DNA of 64,000 nucleotides from an uncultured Fodinibius sp. (GCA_913056235.1 CAJXMW010000002.1:186001-250000), one strand, 5' to 3'; counted from the first letter of the stretch, positions 9,535 through 18,626 are shown. Numbers and translations are program-made. The notes: generated by a model from the sequence alone, not told the origin.

Positions 9535-9573
9535 AAAAAAGGCCGCTTACTGATGAAGTAAGCGGCCTTTCCT
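9535..9573. terminator. bidirectional terminator between ankyrin gene and mini-histone
   Basis: Perfect ten-pair GC-rich stem (9541-9550 with 9558-9567), A-run on the left and T-run on the right, so it can stop transcription from both sides. On the minus strand the U-tract is longer, making it the terminator of the mini-histone gene. Confidence 0.9.
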
Positions 9574-9594
9574 AATAAAATAATAAAGTAGTAA

Positions 9595-9795
9595 TTATGA
9601 GTTTTTAATCTCGTCTACTTTGCCAGTGTTCTTCCACTCTTGAATTTCCATTCGGATATCTTGTGCTTTCTTCTTCATTTCCTGAAGAGTTTTGCGTGCA
9701 CGAGTACCGGCAGCTTTGTTACCTTTGTTATAGAACTTGTTAATATCTGGTTCTAGCTGTTCTAACAGTTCGTTCATTTCATCGTATCGGCTCAT
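9595..9795 (-). CDS. histone H1/Hc1-like DNA-binding protein
   Basis: A 66-residue, mostly helical, highly charged protein. It matches the short Hc1-like histone family widespread in Bacteroidota, with the core NKFYNKGNKAAGTRARKTL followed by an amphipathic helix (KKKAQDIRMEIQEWK). The basic central segment (about residues 21-43) is the part expected to contact DNA or RNA; the N-terminal 20 residues are acidic. It probably acts as an abundant nucleoid-associated protein. It stands alone between a strong terminator and its own promoter region, where an inverted repeat with sigma-70-like spacing is visible. Confidence 0.85.
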   Translation of the reverse strand: MSRYDEMNELLEQLEPDINKFYNKGNKAAGTRARKTLQEMKKKAQDIRMEIQEWKNTGKVDEIKNS

Positions 9796-9852
9796 TATAT
9801 GACTCCGTTTGATTAGTGTTTATTTTAATAAATTCTTGTCGATGTAGTTCAT

Positions 9853-9900
9853 TTGACACATCGAATGGTCGAATCTAGGTATATGCGAGTGATGTGTCAA
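9853..9900 (-). promoter_or_regulatory. candidate promoter and operator palindrome for the mini-histone gene
   Basis: On the minus strand TTGACA (9900-9895), a 17-base spacer and TAGATT (9877-9872) form a near-consensus sigma-70 promoter about 77 bp before the start codon. The decamer TTGACACATC containing the -35 box recurs as a perfect inverted copy at 9853-9862, close to the predicted transcription start, so a dimeric regulator could bind both arms. Confidence 0.45.
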
Positions 9901-9985
9901 GTAAAAAAGGCCTTTTTAATGCGATAAGTAGGTTTTTTGTGTAAAAAATGGACCTTCGGCGGATATATTAGACTAGTCTGACTGG

Positions 9986-10651
9986 TTATGCGGGCGAATC
10001 GATCAGTATTGAGTGATCTAGATTGGGAATTTGGTTAAAGTCACGGGCTGAAGTTAGCCGAACCGGCTCATTAAAAGTCGAAAAGTCTTTGGGTATTTGC
10101 TTTGCCCGAAATTCGTCGTCCAGCGTATCCCAGCGATACTCATCTGCCTCGATGGTGTCAGTAAAGATTTCCGACTCATCCGATTTCGAAAAGATAAAAA
10201 GCTGATCAGTTTCCAGTTTAGCATTGAGAAAACTCAGCAAGCGCGACAACTCTATAACAACTGTTTGGTCATTCTCCAGATCTTGAACCAACGTGGAAAG
10301 CAGCAGCACCGGACGTGAGGGCAGCGACTCTAGGAAAGAGTGATCCAGCTGTAGTTCGTCATTCTTAAGTGTGATAAAGTTTCGCTGGTAGGGATTAATG
10401 CCGATGGTGGATACGCCCTGATCCGCAAAAAGAGCCACCAATCGCTTGTTGAGATCTTTTACACTGCGCACGGTTGCCTCATCCCGCATGACGCCCGTTT
10501 GTATGATGCGCTCGGTGTATTCGCTGTCGGTGTGGATGATGATAGGGCGTATATCCTCGTTATCCTGCTGCTCAGAAAGCGAACGGGCCAGGGAGGTAAG
10601 AAAGACTCCATTGTCAAGATGTTCATAGTCAAGTGCTGCGATATAGTGCAT
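9986..10651 (-). CDS. divergent amino-acid-kinase-fold (acetylglutamate-kinase-like) protein, probably not catalytic
   Basis: A 221-residue cytoplasmic protein that I recognise only distantly. The order of segments resembles N-acetylglutamate kinase: a beta strand then helix (FLTSLARSLSEQ), strand PIIIHTDSEYTERIIQTG, a VRSVKDLNKRLVALFADQG helix, the STIGINPYQRNFI strand-turn, and a later helix-strand LLSFLNAKLETDQLFIFSKSD like the kinase AD..A..iA..L.A..li.lTD region. The glycine-rich GG of the substrate loop is replaced by HTD and no nucleotide-binding lysine is evident. It lies 12 bp after the cytidine deaminase gene and looks like the last gene of that operon. The kinase-fold call is inference; a wholly different fold is possible. 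Confidence 0.45.
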   Translation of the reverse strand: MHYIAALDYEHLDNGVFLTSLARSLSEQQDNEDIRPIIIHTDSEYTERIIQTGVMRDEATVRSVKDLNKRLVALFADQGVSTIGINPYQRNFITLKNDELQLDHSFLESLPSRPVLLLSTLVQDLENDQTVVIELSRLLSFLNAKLETDQLFIFSKSDESEIFTDTIEADEYRWDTLDDEFRAKQIPKDFSTFNEPVRLTSARDFNQIPNLDHSILIDSPA

Positions 10652-10663
10652 AGTTGAAAATAC

Positions 10664-11380
10664 TCAGGTAGTTTTGTGCTTAGAAAGTGATGATGATTGA
10701 AAACTGTGCGGTAGTAAATCATTGCTAAAATGCACCGACTCAGAACCGTCGGCGTGGTGCAGGTGTACTTGGCAGTTTGGCAAATGTTCGATAATTACCT
10801 GCCGGCACGCCCCGCAGGGACTGCTAAATTCGCCTTCCCGCGTATGGAGGTGTAGCCCAGTAATTGCCGAAGCACCATACGAGAATGCTTTTGCGATGGC
10901 AATACGTTCGGCACAAAGCCCCAAACTCCAGGATTGGCACTCTACGTTAACGCCGGAATAGAAACCCCGATCGGTTTCAACTAATGCCGAAACCGGAAAG
11001 TTGGATTCTTCAACCACCGCTTGATCCAGCAAATCATGTAACGTTTTTTTGATATGGAGATCTTCGTCCAGTCCAAGATTGCCAACATGTTGTGTGGGTG
11101 GATCCGCTTTCTTGAGCAGCTCTATGGATATGTTTAACTCTTTTTCCCAGCATTGCAAAGTGCTCTCGTCAGGATGATCCGTAAACAGCACATCAGGTTG
11201 ATGTGCTTCGCTTAGGCAGCAAAAAAGCGCATTTTGCACAGCACTTATAGTTAGCGGATACGAGATATTTTCGATGCGTGTACCGGCAAACCAAGAGCCC
11301 TGTTTGCTTTGCACCAAGGCAACTGATGCTTCATTCGAATAGGGGACATAGTTTCGGTCGTAGAGATCGTTGATATTCAT
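10664..11380 (-). CDS. cytidine deaminase with degenerate N-terminal second domain
   Basis: A 238-residue protein with two deaminase-fold halves. The C-terminal half has the intact zinc site: Cys156-Ala-Glu158 in LGLCAERIAIAK and the PCGACRQ pair Cys189/Cys192. The N-terminal half keeps the family pattern (RIENISYPLTISAVQNALF) but Ser46 and Val48 replace the zinc cysteine and catalytic glutamate, so it is dead. This is the reverse order of the E. coli Cdd enzyme, where the inactive domain is C-terminal. Expected reaction is cytidine/deoxycytidine to uridine/deoxyuridine in pyrimidine salvage. The start codon follows the stop of the NagZ fusion with no spacer (TAA then ATG), implying translational coupling. 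Confidence 0.85.
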   Translation of the reverse strand: MNINDLYDRNYVPYSNEASVALVQSKQGSWFAGTRIENISYPLTISAVQNALFCCLSEAHQPDVLFTDHPDESTLQCWEKELNISIELLKKADPPTQHVGNLGLDEDLHIKKTLHDLLDQAVVEESNFPVSALVETDRGFYSGVNVECQSWSLGLCAERIAIAKAFSYGASAITGLHLHTREGEFSSPCGACRQVIIEHLPNCQVHLHHADGSESVHFSNDLLPHSFQSSSLSKHKTT

Positions 11381-14365
11381 TTATTCAATAATTGATGAAA
11401 CCACCGCATCGGCCACCATGGCACGTATCTTGCTAATTTTATCGCCGTACGAGCGATACGGATGGACGCGATTCGTTAATATTATGATAGCTAGATTCTT
11501 CTCAGGATCAATCCAGTAGCTTGTACCGGTAAAGCCGGTGTGTCCAAACGTTTTGTCGCTGGTAAGCGATCCAGCAGTACTGAATCCTTGGCTTTTGCGA
11601 TCAAAGCCATAGCCGCGATTGACCAAGTCTGATTGCCGTTGTGTGAACTGTTCCACTACCGAGGCATCGATATAGCGTTTGCCGGCGTAGGAGCCCTTGC
11701 TTAGTAACATCTGGCAATATGTGGCAAGGTCGCCAGCGCTGGAAAACAGTCCCGCGTGGCCAGCTACACCGTTCAAATAATAAGCTCGTTCGTCGTGGAC
11801 TTCTGCCTGCATCAGCTTGTGGCGATAGGTGGTATCTTGTTCCGTAGGTGGAATGCGATCTGAAAGATATTTTCCTCTGCGCTTGGGATTAAACATTGTA
11901 GCATTCATGCCGAGCGGTCCATAAAGTGTATCTTGCAGATAGCTATCCAACGACTGCCCGGTAACTTTTTCCACAATTTCGCCGAGCAAGATAAAGCCGA
12001 GATCACTGTACTTGTACTCAGTACCGGGCTTGTAGGTCAGCGGCTCATTTTTAACGGCCTCAATAATCTTTTCTTCGGTTTTGATGGAGTCGATATAGAC
12101 CCGAAAAGGGGGCAGTCCCGAATTGTGTAGCAAAAGATTACGGATAGTAATTTTACTTTTCTGTCCTTCGCTAAACTCGTCAAAATATGTGCTCACTTTG
12201 TTATCAAGACTGATTTTTCCATCACTAACCAGCTTCATGATGGCCGGGGTGGTGGCCGTAACTTTAGTCAGCGAAGCCAGATCATAAATAGCATCCTCTT
12301 TAATGGGATTCAGTTTTTTATAAGTCTCGTAGCCGAAGCCGCGCTGATAGGCAATTACACCATCCTTGACAACAGCAACCACGCCACCGGGAAAGGTAGA
12401 GTCAAATACCGCTTGGTGCATAATCTCTTCCACTTGGTCTAAAGAATCGCGTGATATGCCCACCACTTCGGGCTCGTCGTATCGAAGCATGGTTTGAGGT
12501 AGAGTGATTCCGTGTCCAATCTTATACATTCCCGGGATTTCGATAGGCAGGCGACCGCCAATTTTTGCGCCTCCAAATAGAGCGGGCACGCTACTTTTGA
12601 CTTGACGCCAGTTCGCTGACCAAGCCATCAGCTGAGCATCGGTTTCGGGCAGATCCTGTACTACATATGGGTTACCGAAAGCAATTAGAGCACTGGGAGT
12701 ATCTTTATATAATTTCTTTAAAAATGTCTGATGTTCATCACTGAACTGTACTTTTTGTCCAGATCGCACGTAGATAAACGAGCCAATCACAATCAGGTCG
12801 GCTTTTCGTGCATCCTCCAGCATTTCAATTTTATCTTCTTCGCTGGTTCGCTTGTCGAGCACATGGGAGGTTATGTTGGGATGATATTTTTTCATCCTCG
12901 AGACAAGTGAAAAGCCCGCATCACCGGACGAACCATCCGAGACCGATACAACCATTACATTTGGATACTTCGACGCCGAGATCGGCAGAATATCATCGTT
13001 GTTTTTAACCAGGGTTAGCGACTTTCGGCTAATCTCATCTGCAATAAGCTTGTGTTCACGCTTGTTGATGCGTGAGCTGAGCGAATCGATGTAAACCTGG
13101 TTGTTTTCAAAAAGACCTTTGCGCTTCTTCCATGTCAGTAATTTGCGCACCGAGTTGTTAATCCGCGTCTCGGCAATTTTCCCGCGCTCAACCGCCTGCT
13201 CAATTTCATGGATGGCGGTCAGCTCATCGGGACTCAGCAGCATTAGGTCAACGCCTGCTTTGAGCGCATTGATAACCGCTTCGCCGGGAGAAAAGTGAGA
13301 TGAAATACCCCGCATTTCGAGCCCATCTGTGACGACCATACCATCAAAACGCAAGCTGTCCATCAAAATTCGGTTTAAGACGGACGGATCCATCGTAGCC
13401 GGCAGGGCTGTATCGGCGCTGATTTTTGGGAAGGCAATATGCGCGCTCATCACGCTACCCAGACTATCGCCTACGGCCGATCGAAAGGGAACAAGTTCCA
13501 CCGAGTCGATTCCGGCAAAATCTTTGTTGATGATCGGCAGGGAGAGGTGCGAATCGGTGTCGGTATCGCCATGGCCGGGAAAATGTTTAGCCGTTGCCAG
13601 TACGCCCTGCGACTGCACGCCATCAATAAACTGCTTGCCGTAGCTTGCAACGGTATCCGGATTTCCAGAAAACGACCGCACATTGATAACGGGATTGTTG
13701 GGGTTGTTGTTGACATCCAGCACCGGAGCAAACACCTGGTTGACACCCAGCGCTTTAGCCTCTTGGCCGGTAATTTTTCCCATCCAATAGGCGTATTGCG
13801 GGTTCTGCGTTGCCGCAACACCCATCGCAGGGACAAAGCGGGTAGCTCCATCCACACGCATGGCGGCGCCATATTCCATATCCTGCGTAATCCACAGGGG
13901 GATTTTGCTGGCCTGTTGCAGCTTATTGGTAAGCACCGTTTGCCCATAGACATTTCCCTTAAAGAAAATGAGTCCACCTACGTGATAACGCTTGATTTGA
14001 GTGAGAAGCTCTTGGTAGTCTTTCTCATCATTACTCTTGTAGTAGCCGTAGGCCGGTACAAAAAATAGCTGCCCGATTTTTTCGCGCAGTGACATTTTAT
14101 CCAGCATAGTGTCCACATTAATTTCGCCACTTGTTTGGGCTGAAACTTTCTCCGCTTTTTCGGAATGAGCATCTGCACTGTCAGCAGTAATGGCCTCAAT
14201 ATTATTGAGTACACTTTCTTGTTCGGTGATAGCACCAGGCGTTGATGTCTGTTCGGTTTTAGCCGTTTCTTTGCTCGTTGAACAAGCTAGTAGGAGTAAT
14301 GCAATGGCAAACAGGTTGAGGGAGGAAGAAAATATACGGTCAAATAATTTTGAGCGGGTAATCAT
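11381..14365 (-). CDS. NagZ-type GH3 beta-N-acetylglucosaminidase fused to a serine beta-lactamase-like hydrolase (lipoprotein)
   Basis: A 994-residue lipoprotein: hydrophobic signal ending LLLLACSTS, then a Ser/Thr/Glu-rich linker to about residue 80. The GH3 domain (about 85-420) has the KHFPGHGDT-DSH loop typical of NagZ (about residue 260) and the nucleophile motif VVTDGLEMRGI. A GH3 C-terminal-like domain follows (about 440-620). The last 350 residues are a class C beta-lactamase/esterase fold with SLTK (Ser about 697, Lys about 700), YSD and HTG (about 940). This fusion is known in Bacteroidota. It probably trims peptidoglycan amino sugars in the periplasm or at the outer membrane; the second domain could be a peptidase or esterase. 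First gene of a run with the deaminase. Confidence 0.9.
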   Translation of the reverse strand: MITRSKLFDRIFSSSLNLFAIALLLLACSTSKETAKTEQTSTPGAITEQESVLNNIEAITADSADAHSEKAEKVSAQTSGEINVDTMLDKMSLREKIGQLFFVPAYGYYKSNDEKDYQELLTQIKRYHVGGLIFFKGNVYGQTVLTNKLQQASKIPLWITQDMEYGAAMRVDGATRFVPAMGVAATQNPQYAYWMGKITGQEAKALGVNQVFAPVLDVNNNPNNPVINVRSFSGNPDTVASYGKQFIDGVQSQGVLATAKHFPGHGDTDTDSHLSLPIINKDFAGIDSVELVPFRSAVGDSLGSVMSAHIAFPKISADTALPATMDPSVLNRILMDSLRFDGMVVTDGLEMRGISSHFSPGEAVINALKAGVDLMLLSPDELTAIHEIEQAVERGKIAETRINNSVRKLLTWKKRKGLFENNQVYIDSLSSRINKREHKLIADEISRKSLTLVKNNDDILPISASKYPNVMVVSVSDGSSGDAGFSLVSRMKKYHPNITSHVLDKRTSEEDKIEMLEDARKADLIVIGSFIYVRSGQKVQFSDEHQTFLKKLYKDTPSALIAFGNPYVVQDLPETDAQLMAWSANWRQVKSSVPALFGGAKIGGRLPIEIPGMYKIGHGITLPQTMLRYDEPEVVGISRDSLDQVEEIMHQAVFDSTFPGGVVAVVKDGVIAYQRGFGYETYKKLNPIKEDAIYDLASLTKVTATTPAIMKLVSDGKISLDNKVSTYFDEFSEGQKSKITIRNLLLHNSGLPPFRVYIDSIKTEEKIIEAVKNEPLTYKPGTEYKYSDLGFILLGEIVEKVTGQSLDSYLQDTLYGPLGMNATMFNPKRRGKYLSDRIPPTEQDTTYRHKLMQAEVHDERAYYLNGVAGHAGLFSSAGDLATYCQMLLSKGSYAGKRYIDASVVEQFTQRQSDLVNRGYGFDRKSQGFSTAGSLTSDKTFGHTGFTGTSYWIDPEKNLAIIILTNRVHPYRSYGDKISKIRAMVADAVVSSIIE

Positions 14366-14468
14366 TTATGTGATGACGTAAAATTGTAATAACTCAAAAG
14401 TGAAGCACAACATAGTTCAAACAACGAGCTGAATCAACTGTGAAACGGCTCAGCAACATGTTTTCATA

Positions 14469-16916
14469 TTAATTTTCATTTTTGGGAAGCAGTTCCATCG
14501 TGTGGTATTGGACCTCTTCAAAGAAGGTACTATCCTGGTACAGGAATTTGTACTGCCCATTGAGCCAGCTTTCGGTTTGATCTCCGTAATATTCTGAAAT
14601 GGGATTCCCGGATTGGCCGGTTGGCAGAATGGAGTAGGTGCGATTCAGATTCGAAAAATCAACGATGCGTCGGATCGAGGGACCCAGTATCATTCCAAAA
14701 GGATCATTCCAGCTATATTCCCCATTGTTGACGCTCATGCCATGTCCGGGCGCGGGATAAGGTCCCTTACTCAACAGGTTGTTAACGATGAGCTTCAGTG
14801 CCGCCGGTGCGTTGGGATCGTTGGCTGCACGACCAAACAATGAGGGCTCCAGGGTAATGGTGTGGAGCTGTTCCCAACGCCACTCGAAGGGTTCATTACC
14901 ATAATTGGTTTGCAGGTAATCGATGGCCTCGTTCATGCTTTGCAGGATGATATCGTTGCGCGTTTCGGTGCGGTCGGATGTTTTTACATTATCAAAGAAT
15001 GAGCTACCGTTTTGCAGAAATCGCATCAGGCTGCGGGCTGGCATAGCCGAGAAATCCACGAAATTCGTATAGACCTCTTCGCCCATCTCGTCCTGGAAAG
15101 TATTTTTTGAGAGCTGCAGCAAAAACACATCCATTATAGAAGCGGCGGTTTCCGACTGTTCGTAGGCGTAATTCCAGTTTTCGAGATAGGAGATAGCCGT
15201 TTGGAAATTGTACTCTTTGCTGTTTTTGAGCACGGGCAGAATAAGCTGCGTTACATCTCGGGAGTATAGCGAATAGGTATCGTTTTGCATCTGCTGGAAT
15301 ACCTGTGGTGACAACTGATTTTCCTGTGTTAGGTACTGTTTGATGCGTTCATAGCGAGCATCAGGTTCCCAGTAGATTGAAAGGTACTGGTTGTAGTTGC
15401 CATCACTGGGATGGGTGTTGGCGTTGGCTACCCAGCCGCGGTCGGGATTTATAATGGAGGGCAGCTCCTCAAAAGGCACGTAGCCCTGCCAGTTTTGTGA
15501 CGGGTCCCAGCCGTCTCTAAGCATTACTGGATTGGGATCGCGAATTGGAATGTTAGCCAGCGAGAGTTGGGCAATGTTACCGGCTTTATCCGCATAAATA
15601 AAATTCTGTCCGGGTACTTTAAAGTTTCGGGCTCCCTGCTTGAATTCTTCGAATGATTGTGCCCAGTTCATTTTAAGCAGCGCCTCAACCTCATTGCTTA
15701 TCTCATGGCCCGTCCACTTCATCGTGATGACACGGTCGTTGATATATTTTTGCTCGGGAAACACATCTGAAATCACCGGGCCGTGATTTGTAAGTCGGCG
15801 GGTAAAGGTGGTGTCGTCGGCATTTTTGATTTTGATGACCTCTTTTTGAATTTGAAACTTTTCGTACACCGGTTCGCCCGCCAGAGAATCCAGCACATAC
15901 TGGTTGGAGTTTTGCGGATTTATGGCCTCCCGGAAAAAGTCGGTGTCGTCGAGCATAATGTTAGTCAGCGACCATGCCAGATGATCGTTTTGGCCAAGCA
16001 CGACGAGGGGGGCGCCGGCCAGTGTGGCTCCTGATAGATTTTGCCCATTCACATGCAGATGTGCCTCGTACCATTTGCCCGGCATGTTGAGCCCAAGGTG
16101 CGGATCACCCGCCAGCAGTGGCGCTTCTGTTGCAGATTTTTTCGCACTTACGGCCCAGGCATTGCTACCTACATGTGAGCCTTCTTGCCCCAGCAGCTTA
16201 TTTAGCTGTTGATCTTTCTCAAGCAAAGGCATCAGCGACTGAGCCCAAGTGCCAGATTGCTTGGGATTAGCTTCCGCAATAAGATTGTTGTTTGGCAGTA
16301 GTTCCGAAAATTTCTGCTGTGCAAGATTTTCGGACAGATAGGCGTAGGTGAGTTCAGATTTCCAGGCTAAGTTTAGTTCCCACGCCATCAGCCGGGCCAT
16401 TGCTATCGAGTGGGTAACAGTCCATGGAATAGGTTCCATATCGGCCAGTGTAAACTGTATGGGTAGACTCTGGGGATGTTCTTCGACATATGCATTGACC
16501 CCGTTGGTGTAGGCCTGCAGTTGTCGGCGGGTAGAATCAGCAATCGTTTTTTCAATTTTTTGGGCGATGCGCCAAAATCCCAGCGTGCGCTGCAGCTGAT
16601 CATAGGGGAGTAGTTCCTTACCCAGAAATTCTGCAAATCGTCCTTGCGCGGCCATTTGGCTCAGGGTCATCTGCCAGAGACGATCCTGCGCATGCACGTA
16701 GCCGAGGCTGTAGTATAGATCGTGTTTATCCTTGGCATAAATATGCGGCACGCCATGAGTATTCCAGTGGATGTCTACCTGCTCATGTAGTTCGGGCTGT
16801 TCCAGCGTGGCATTATAATCGGGTAAGGGACGATAGAAAGTCCAGTAAATAGCAATTCCTGCAATACCGCCCAACAGGATCAGGAAGAATAGAAAGTAGC
16901 GAAAGAAGGTTCTCAT
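14469..16916 (-). CDS. penicillin acylase family hydrolase (Ntn hydrolase)
   Basis: An 815-residue precursor. After an N-terminal membrane helix (about residues 5-28) comes the alpha-chain region, a spacer, and the autoprocessing site GSNAWAV near residue 248, where the serine becomes the N-terminal nucleophile of the beta chain. The downstream LLAGDPHLGLNMPGKWYE and the FIYADKAGNIA motif are family hallmarks. Members hydrolyse amide bonds of beta-lactams, acyl-homoserine lactones or other N-acyl compounds, so quorum-signal degradation or peptidoglycan/lipid side-chain release are possible; the substrate cannot be inferred. It lies 103 bp upstream of the NagZ fusion on the same strand without an obvious terminator between, so co-transcription is plausible. 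Confidence 0.9.
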   Translation of the reverse strand: MRTFFRYFLFFLILLGGIAGIAIYWTFYRPLPDYNATLEQPELHEQVDIHWNTHGVPHIYAKDKHDLYYSLGYVHAQDRLWQMTLSQMAAQGRFAEFLGKELLPYDQLQRTLGFWRIAQKIEKTIADSTRRQLQAYTNGVNAYVEEHPQSLPIQFTLADMEPIPWTVTHSIAMARLMAWELNLAWKSELTYAYLSENLAQQKFSELLPNNNLIAEANPKQSGTWAQSLMPLLEKDQQLNKLLGQEGSHVGSNAWAVSAKKSATEAPLLAGDPHLGLNMPGKWYEAHLHVNGQNLSGATLAGAPLVVLGQNDHLAWSLTNIMLDDTDFFREAINPQNSNQYVLDSLAGEPVYEKFQIQKEVIKIKNADDTTFTRRLTNHGPVISDVFPEQKYINDRVITMKWTGHEISNEVEALLKMNWAQSFEEFKQGARNFKVPGQNFIYADKAGNIAQLSLANIPIRDPNPVMLRDGWDPSQNWQGYVPFEELPSIINPDRGWVANANTHPSDGNYNQYLSIYWEPDARYERIKQYLTQENQLSPQVFQQMQNDTYSLYSRDVTQLILPVLKNSKEYNFQTAISYLENWNYAYEQSETAASIMDVFLLQLSKNTFQDEMGEEVYTNFVDFSAMPARSLMRFLQNGSSFFDNVKTSDRTETRNDIILQSMNEAIDYLQTNYGNEPFEWRWEQLHTITLEPSLFGRAANDPNAPAALKLIVNNLLSKGPYPAPGHGMSVNNGEYSWNDPFGMILGPSIRRIVDFSNLNRTYSILPTGQSGNPISEYYGDQTESWLNGQYKFLYQDSTFFEEVQYHTMELLPKNEN

Positions 16917-17305
16917 GAGTAGCGTAATTATTTTTAGTCACCCAAAAAGGTAGCAAACATAGCGATGAAAAAGTAACCTGAAAAGAAGGTGCTGCATAAA
17001 GTTCTGCAAGAGGAGATAAGGAAGAATGCTAGAGCTATTCTTACATTTTTAAAAAATATTTTCCGTCTCGTATGTTGAAAATGGCACTAGCAGATTGAGT
17101 GAAATGTCAGGATATTACCACAAGCTAATTGTGGAGGTGAGGGAGGATTTCTGCCTAAAGAATCCGAAAGTGTATGTTCGTGAAAAGAATTTCTTCACCT
17201 CTTTTTATATAATATTATCTCCTCACTAAATTGATAATGCCCCATAATTTCGATACTCTCAGCCATGATATCATAAACAGATAATCTTAATAAAATTGTA
17301 GTGCT
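16917..17305. other. 389-bp divergent intergenic region
   Basis: It separates the acylase gene (minus) from the 3-hydroxyacyl-CoA dehydrogenase (plus). It holds A/T-rich tracts that may include promoters, but I see no RNA gene, coding frame or strong hairpin. Confidence 0.5.
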
Positions 17306-18160
17306 ATGAATATCAAGAAAGTAGCCGTTATTGGCGGCGGTACGATGGGCAACGGCATTTGTCACGTATTTGCCATGCACGGAATCCCTGTAAATCTGGT
17401 AGAGACCAAACAGGAGCTGGCCGATAAAGCTCTTGAGACCATCGATAAAAACCTTGAGCGGATGGTCAAAAAGGAAAAAATTGACTCCGAGCAGAAGGTG
17501 CAGACCCTCGAAAATATTGAAACGCACACCAACACCATTAATGCCGTAAAGGAAGTGGATCTGGTGATTGAGGCAGTGCCTGAGAATCTTGAGCTCAAGA
17601 AAAAAGTCTTTGCTGATGTAGATAAAGCGGCGCCCGAGGAAGCTATCTTAGCTACCAACACCTCTTCAATATCTATTACTAAGCTGGCGGCTACGACCTC
17701 GCGGCCTGAGCAGTTTGTCGGGATGCACTTTTTTAATCCCGTACCGATGATGAAGCTGGTAGAGGTGGTTCGTGGTTTTGAGACCAGCGACGAGGTTGTT
17801 GACACGGTAAACAAGACGGCGCGGTTACTTAATAAGAACCCGGTTCCAGTGTCTGATTATCCCGGATTTGTCTCCAATCGCGTGTTGATGCCGATGATTA
17901 ATGAGGCAATCTTTTGCGTGCATGAGGGCGTGGCCGATCCCGAAGATATCGATGATGTAATGAAGTTGGGCATGGCTCATCCGATGGGGCCGTTGCGACT
18001 GGCCGATTTTATTGGACTTGACGTATGTCTGGACATTATGAACGTACTTTATGAAGGGTTTAAGGACCCGAAATATCGTCCGTGTCCGTTATTGGTCAAG
18101 ATGGTGGATGCCGGCAAGCTCGGTGACAAGACGGGCGAAGGATTCTATACCTACGATTAA
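17306..18160 (+). CDS. 3-hydroxyacyl-CoA (3-hydroxybutyryl-CoA) dehydrogenase
   Basis: A 284-residue single-function dehydrogenase, the usual length of Hbd/PaaH-type enzymes. It begins with an NAD-binding Rossmann motif (VIGGGTMGNGICHVF), has the NTSSISITKLA segment and the catalytic His in MHFFNPVPMMKLVEVV, and the C-terminal dimer domain with LADFIGLDVCLDIM. It oxidises 3-hydroxyacyl-CoA (or reduces acetoacetyl-CoA) with NAD(P) in beta-oxidation or short-chain fatty acid metabolism. No thiolase or enoyl-CoA hydratase lies next to it, so it is a stand-alone gene, ended by the bidirectional hairpin at 18257. Confidence 0.92.
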   Translation: MNIKKVAVIGGGTMGNGICHVFAMHGIPVNLVETKQELADKALETIDKNLERMVKKEKIDSEQKVQTLENIETHTNTINAVKEVDLVIEAVPENLELKKKVFADVDKAAPEEAILATNTSSISITKLAATTSRPEQFVGMHFFNPVPMMKLVEVVRGFETSDEVVDTVNKTARLLNKNPVPVSDYPGFVSNRVLMPMINEAIFCVHEGVADPEDIDDVMKLGMAHPMGPLRLADFIGLDVCLDIMNVLYEGFKDPKYRPCPLLVKMVDAGKLGDKTGEGFYTYD

Positions 18161-18256
18161 AACTCGTATTCCAGTATCGCTGTTTGAAGTATTCGCGCTT
18201 CAAACAATATCAAATCTATAAAGAGTCTTACTCTCTTTAGTTAGAGAAATTAAAAG

Positions 18257-18286
18257 AGGCGACTTCCAGACCGGAGGTCGCCTTTC
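18257..18286. terminator. bidirectional terminator
   Basis: Eleven-pair stem (18257-18267 with 18273-18283, one G-U) with a five-base loop, AAAAG on the left and TTT on the right. It serves the converging dehydrogenase (plus) and small membrane protein (minus) genes. Confidence 0.85.
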
Positions 18287-18290
18287 GTAT

Positions 18291-18626
18291 TTACCAAAAC
18301 TTCCACCACTTCAAGTATCCCATCAACCGATCGGTGAAGTACTTGCCTTTGAACCATCCGAAGACGCCACAGACCGCCATAACAGTGAACATTACGACAT
18401 TTGTCAGATCGCTTACAAAGGCCACCGTTGAATGAGCAGCGGAAAACATATATAGGCCGCCGATACCAACACCGGGAAACATCCAGAAACCAATAAGCTG
18501 GATGAGAGCAAAACTAAAAAGCAGGGAGAGCAATGCGTATTTCAGCCGTTCCGTAGTGGAAGGAACGCGCGTGTGGTTGCTGACATCAATTTGCAGTTTG
18601 TCCTCACTCATGATTTTAATCTTCAT
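18291..18626 (-). CDS. small membrane protein of unknown function
   Basis: A 111-residue protein that I do not recognise. A polar N-terminus (about 28 residues) is followed by two or three hydrophobic segments (about residues 30-55, 58-75 and 75-93) and a basic, aromatic C-terminus (GYLKWWKFW). The second in-frame Met (position 18611, MSEDKLQIDV) is a better-looking start than the first. It begins only a few bases from the bidirectional terminator and is transcribed alone toward it. No motif suggests a function. Confidence 0.6.
   Translation of the reverse strand: MKIKIMSEDKLQIDVSNHTRVPSTTERLKYALLSLLFSFALIQLIGFWMFPGVGIGGLYMFSAAHSTVAFVSDLTNVVMFTVMAVCGVFGWFKGKYFTDRLMGYLKWWKFW

Noticed and set aside
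13439-14068. 209-codon plus-strand frame opposite the NagZ fusion
   Set aside because: Lies wholly within the GH3 domain coding region on the opposite strand; the GH3 motifs are unambiguous.
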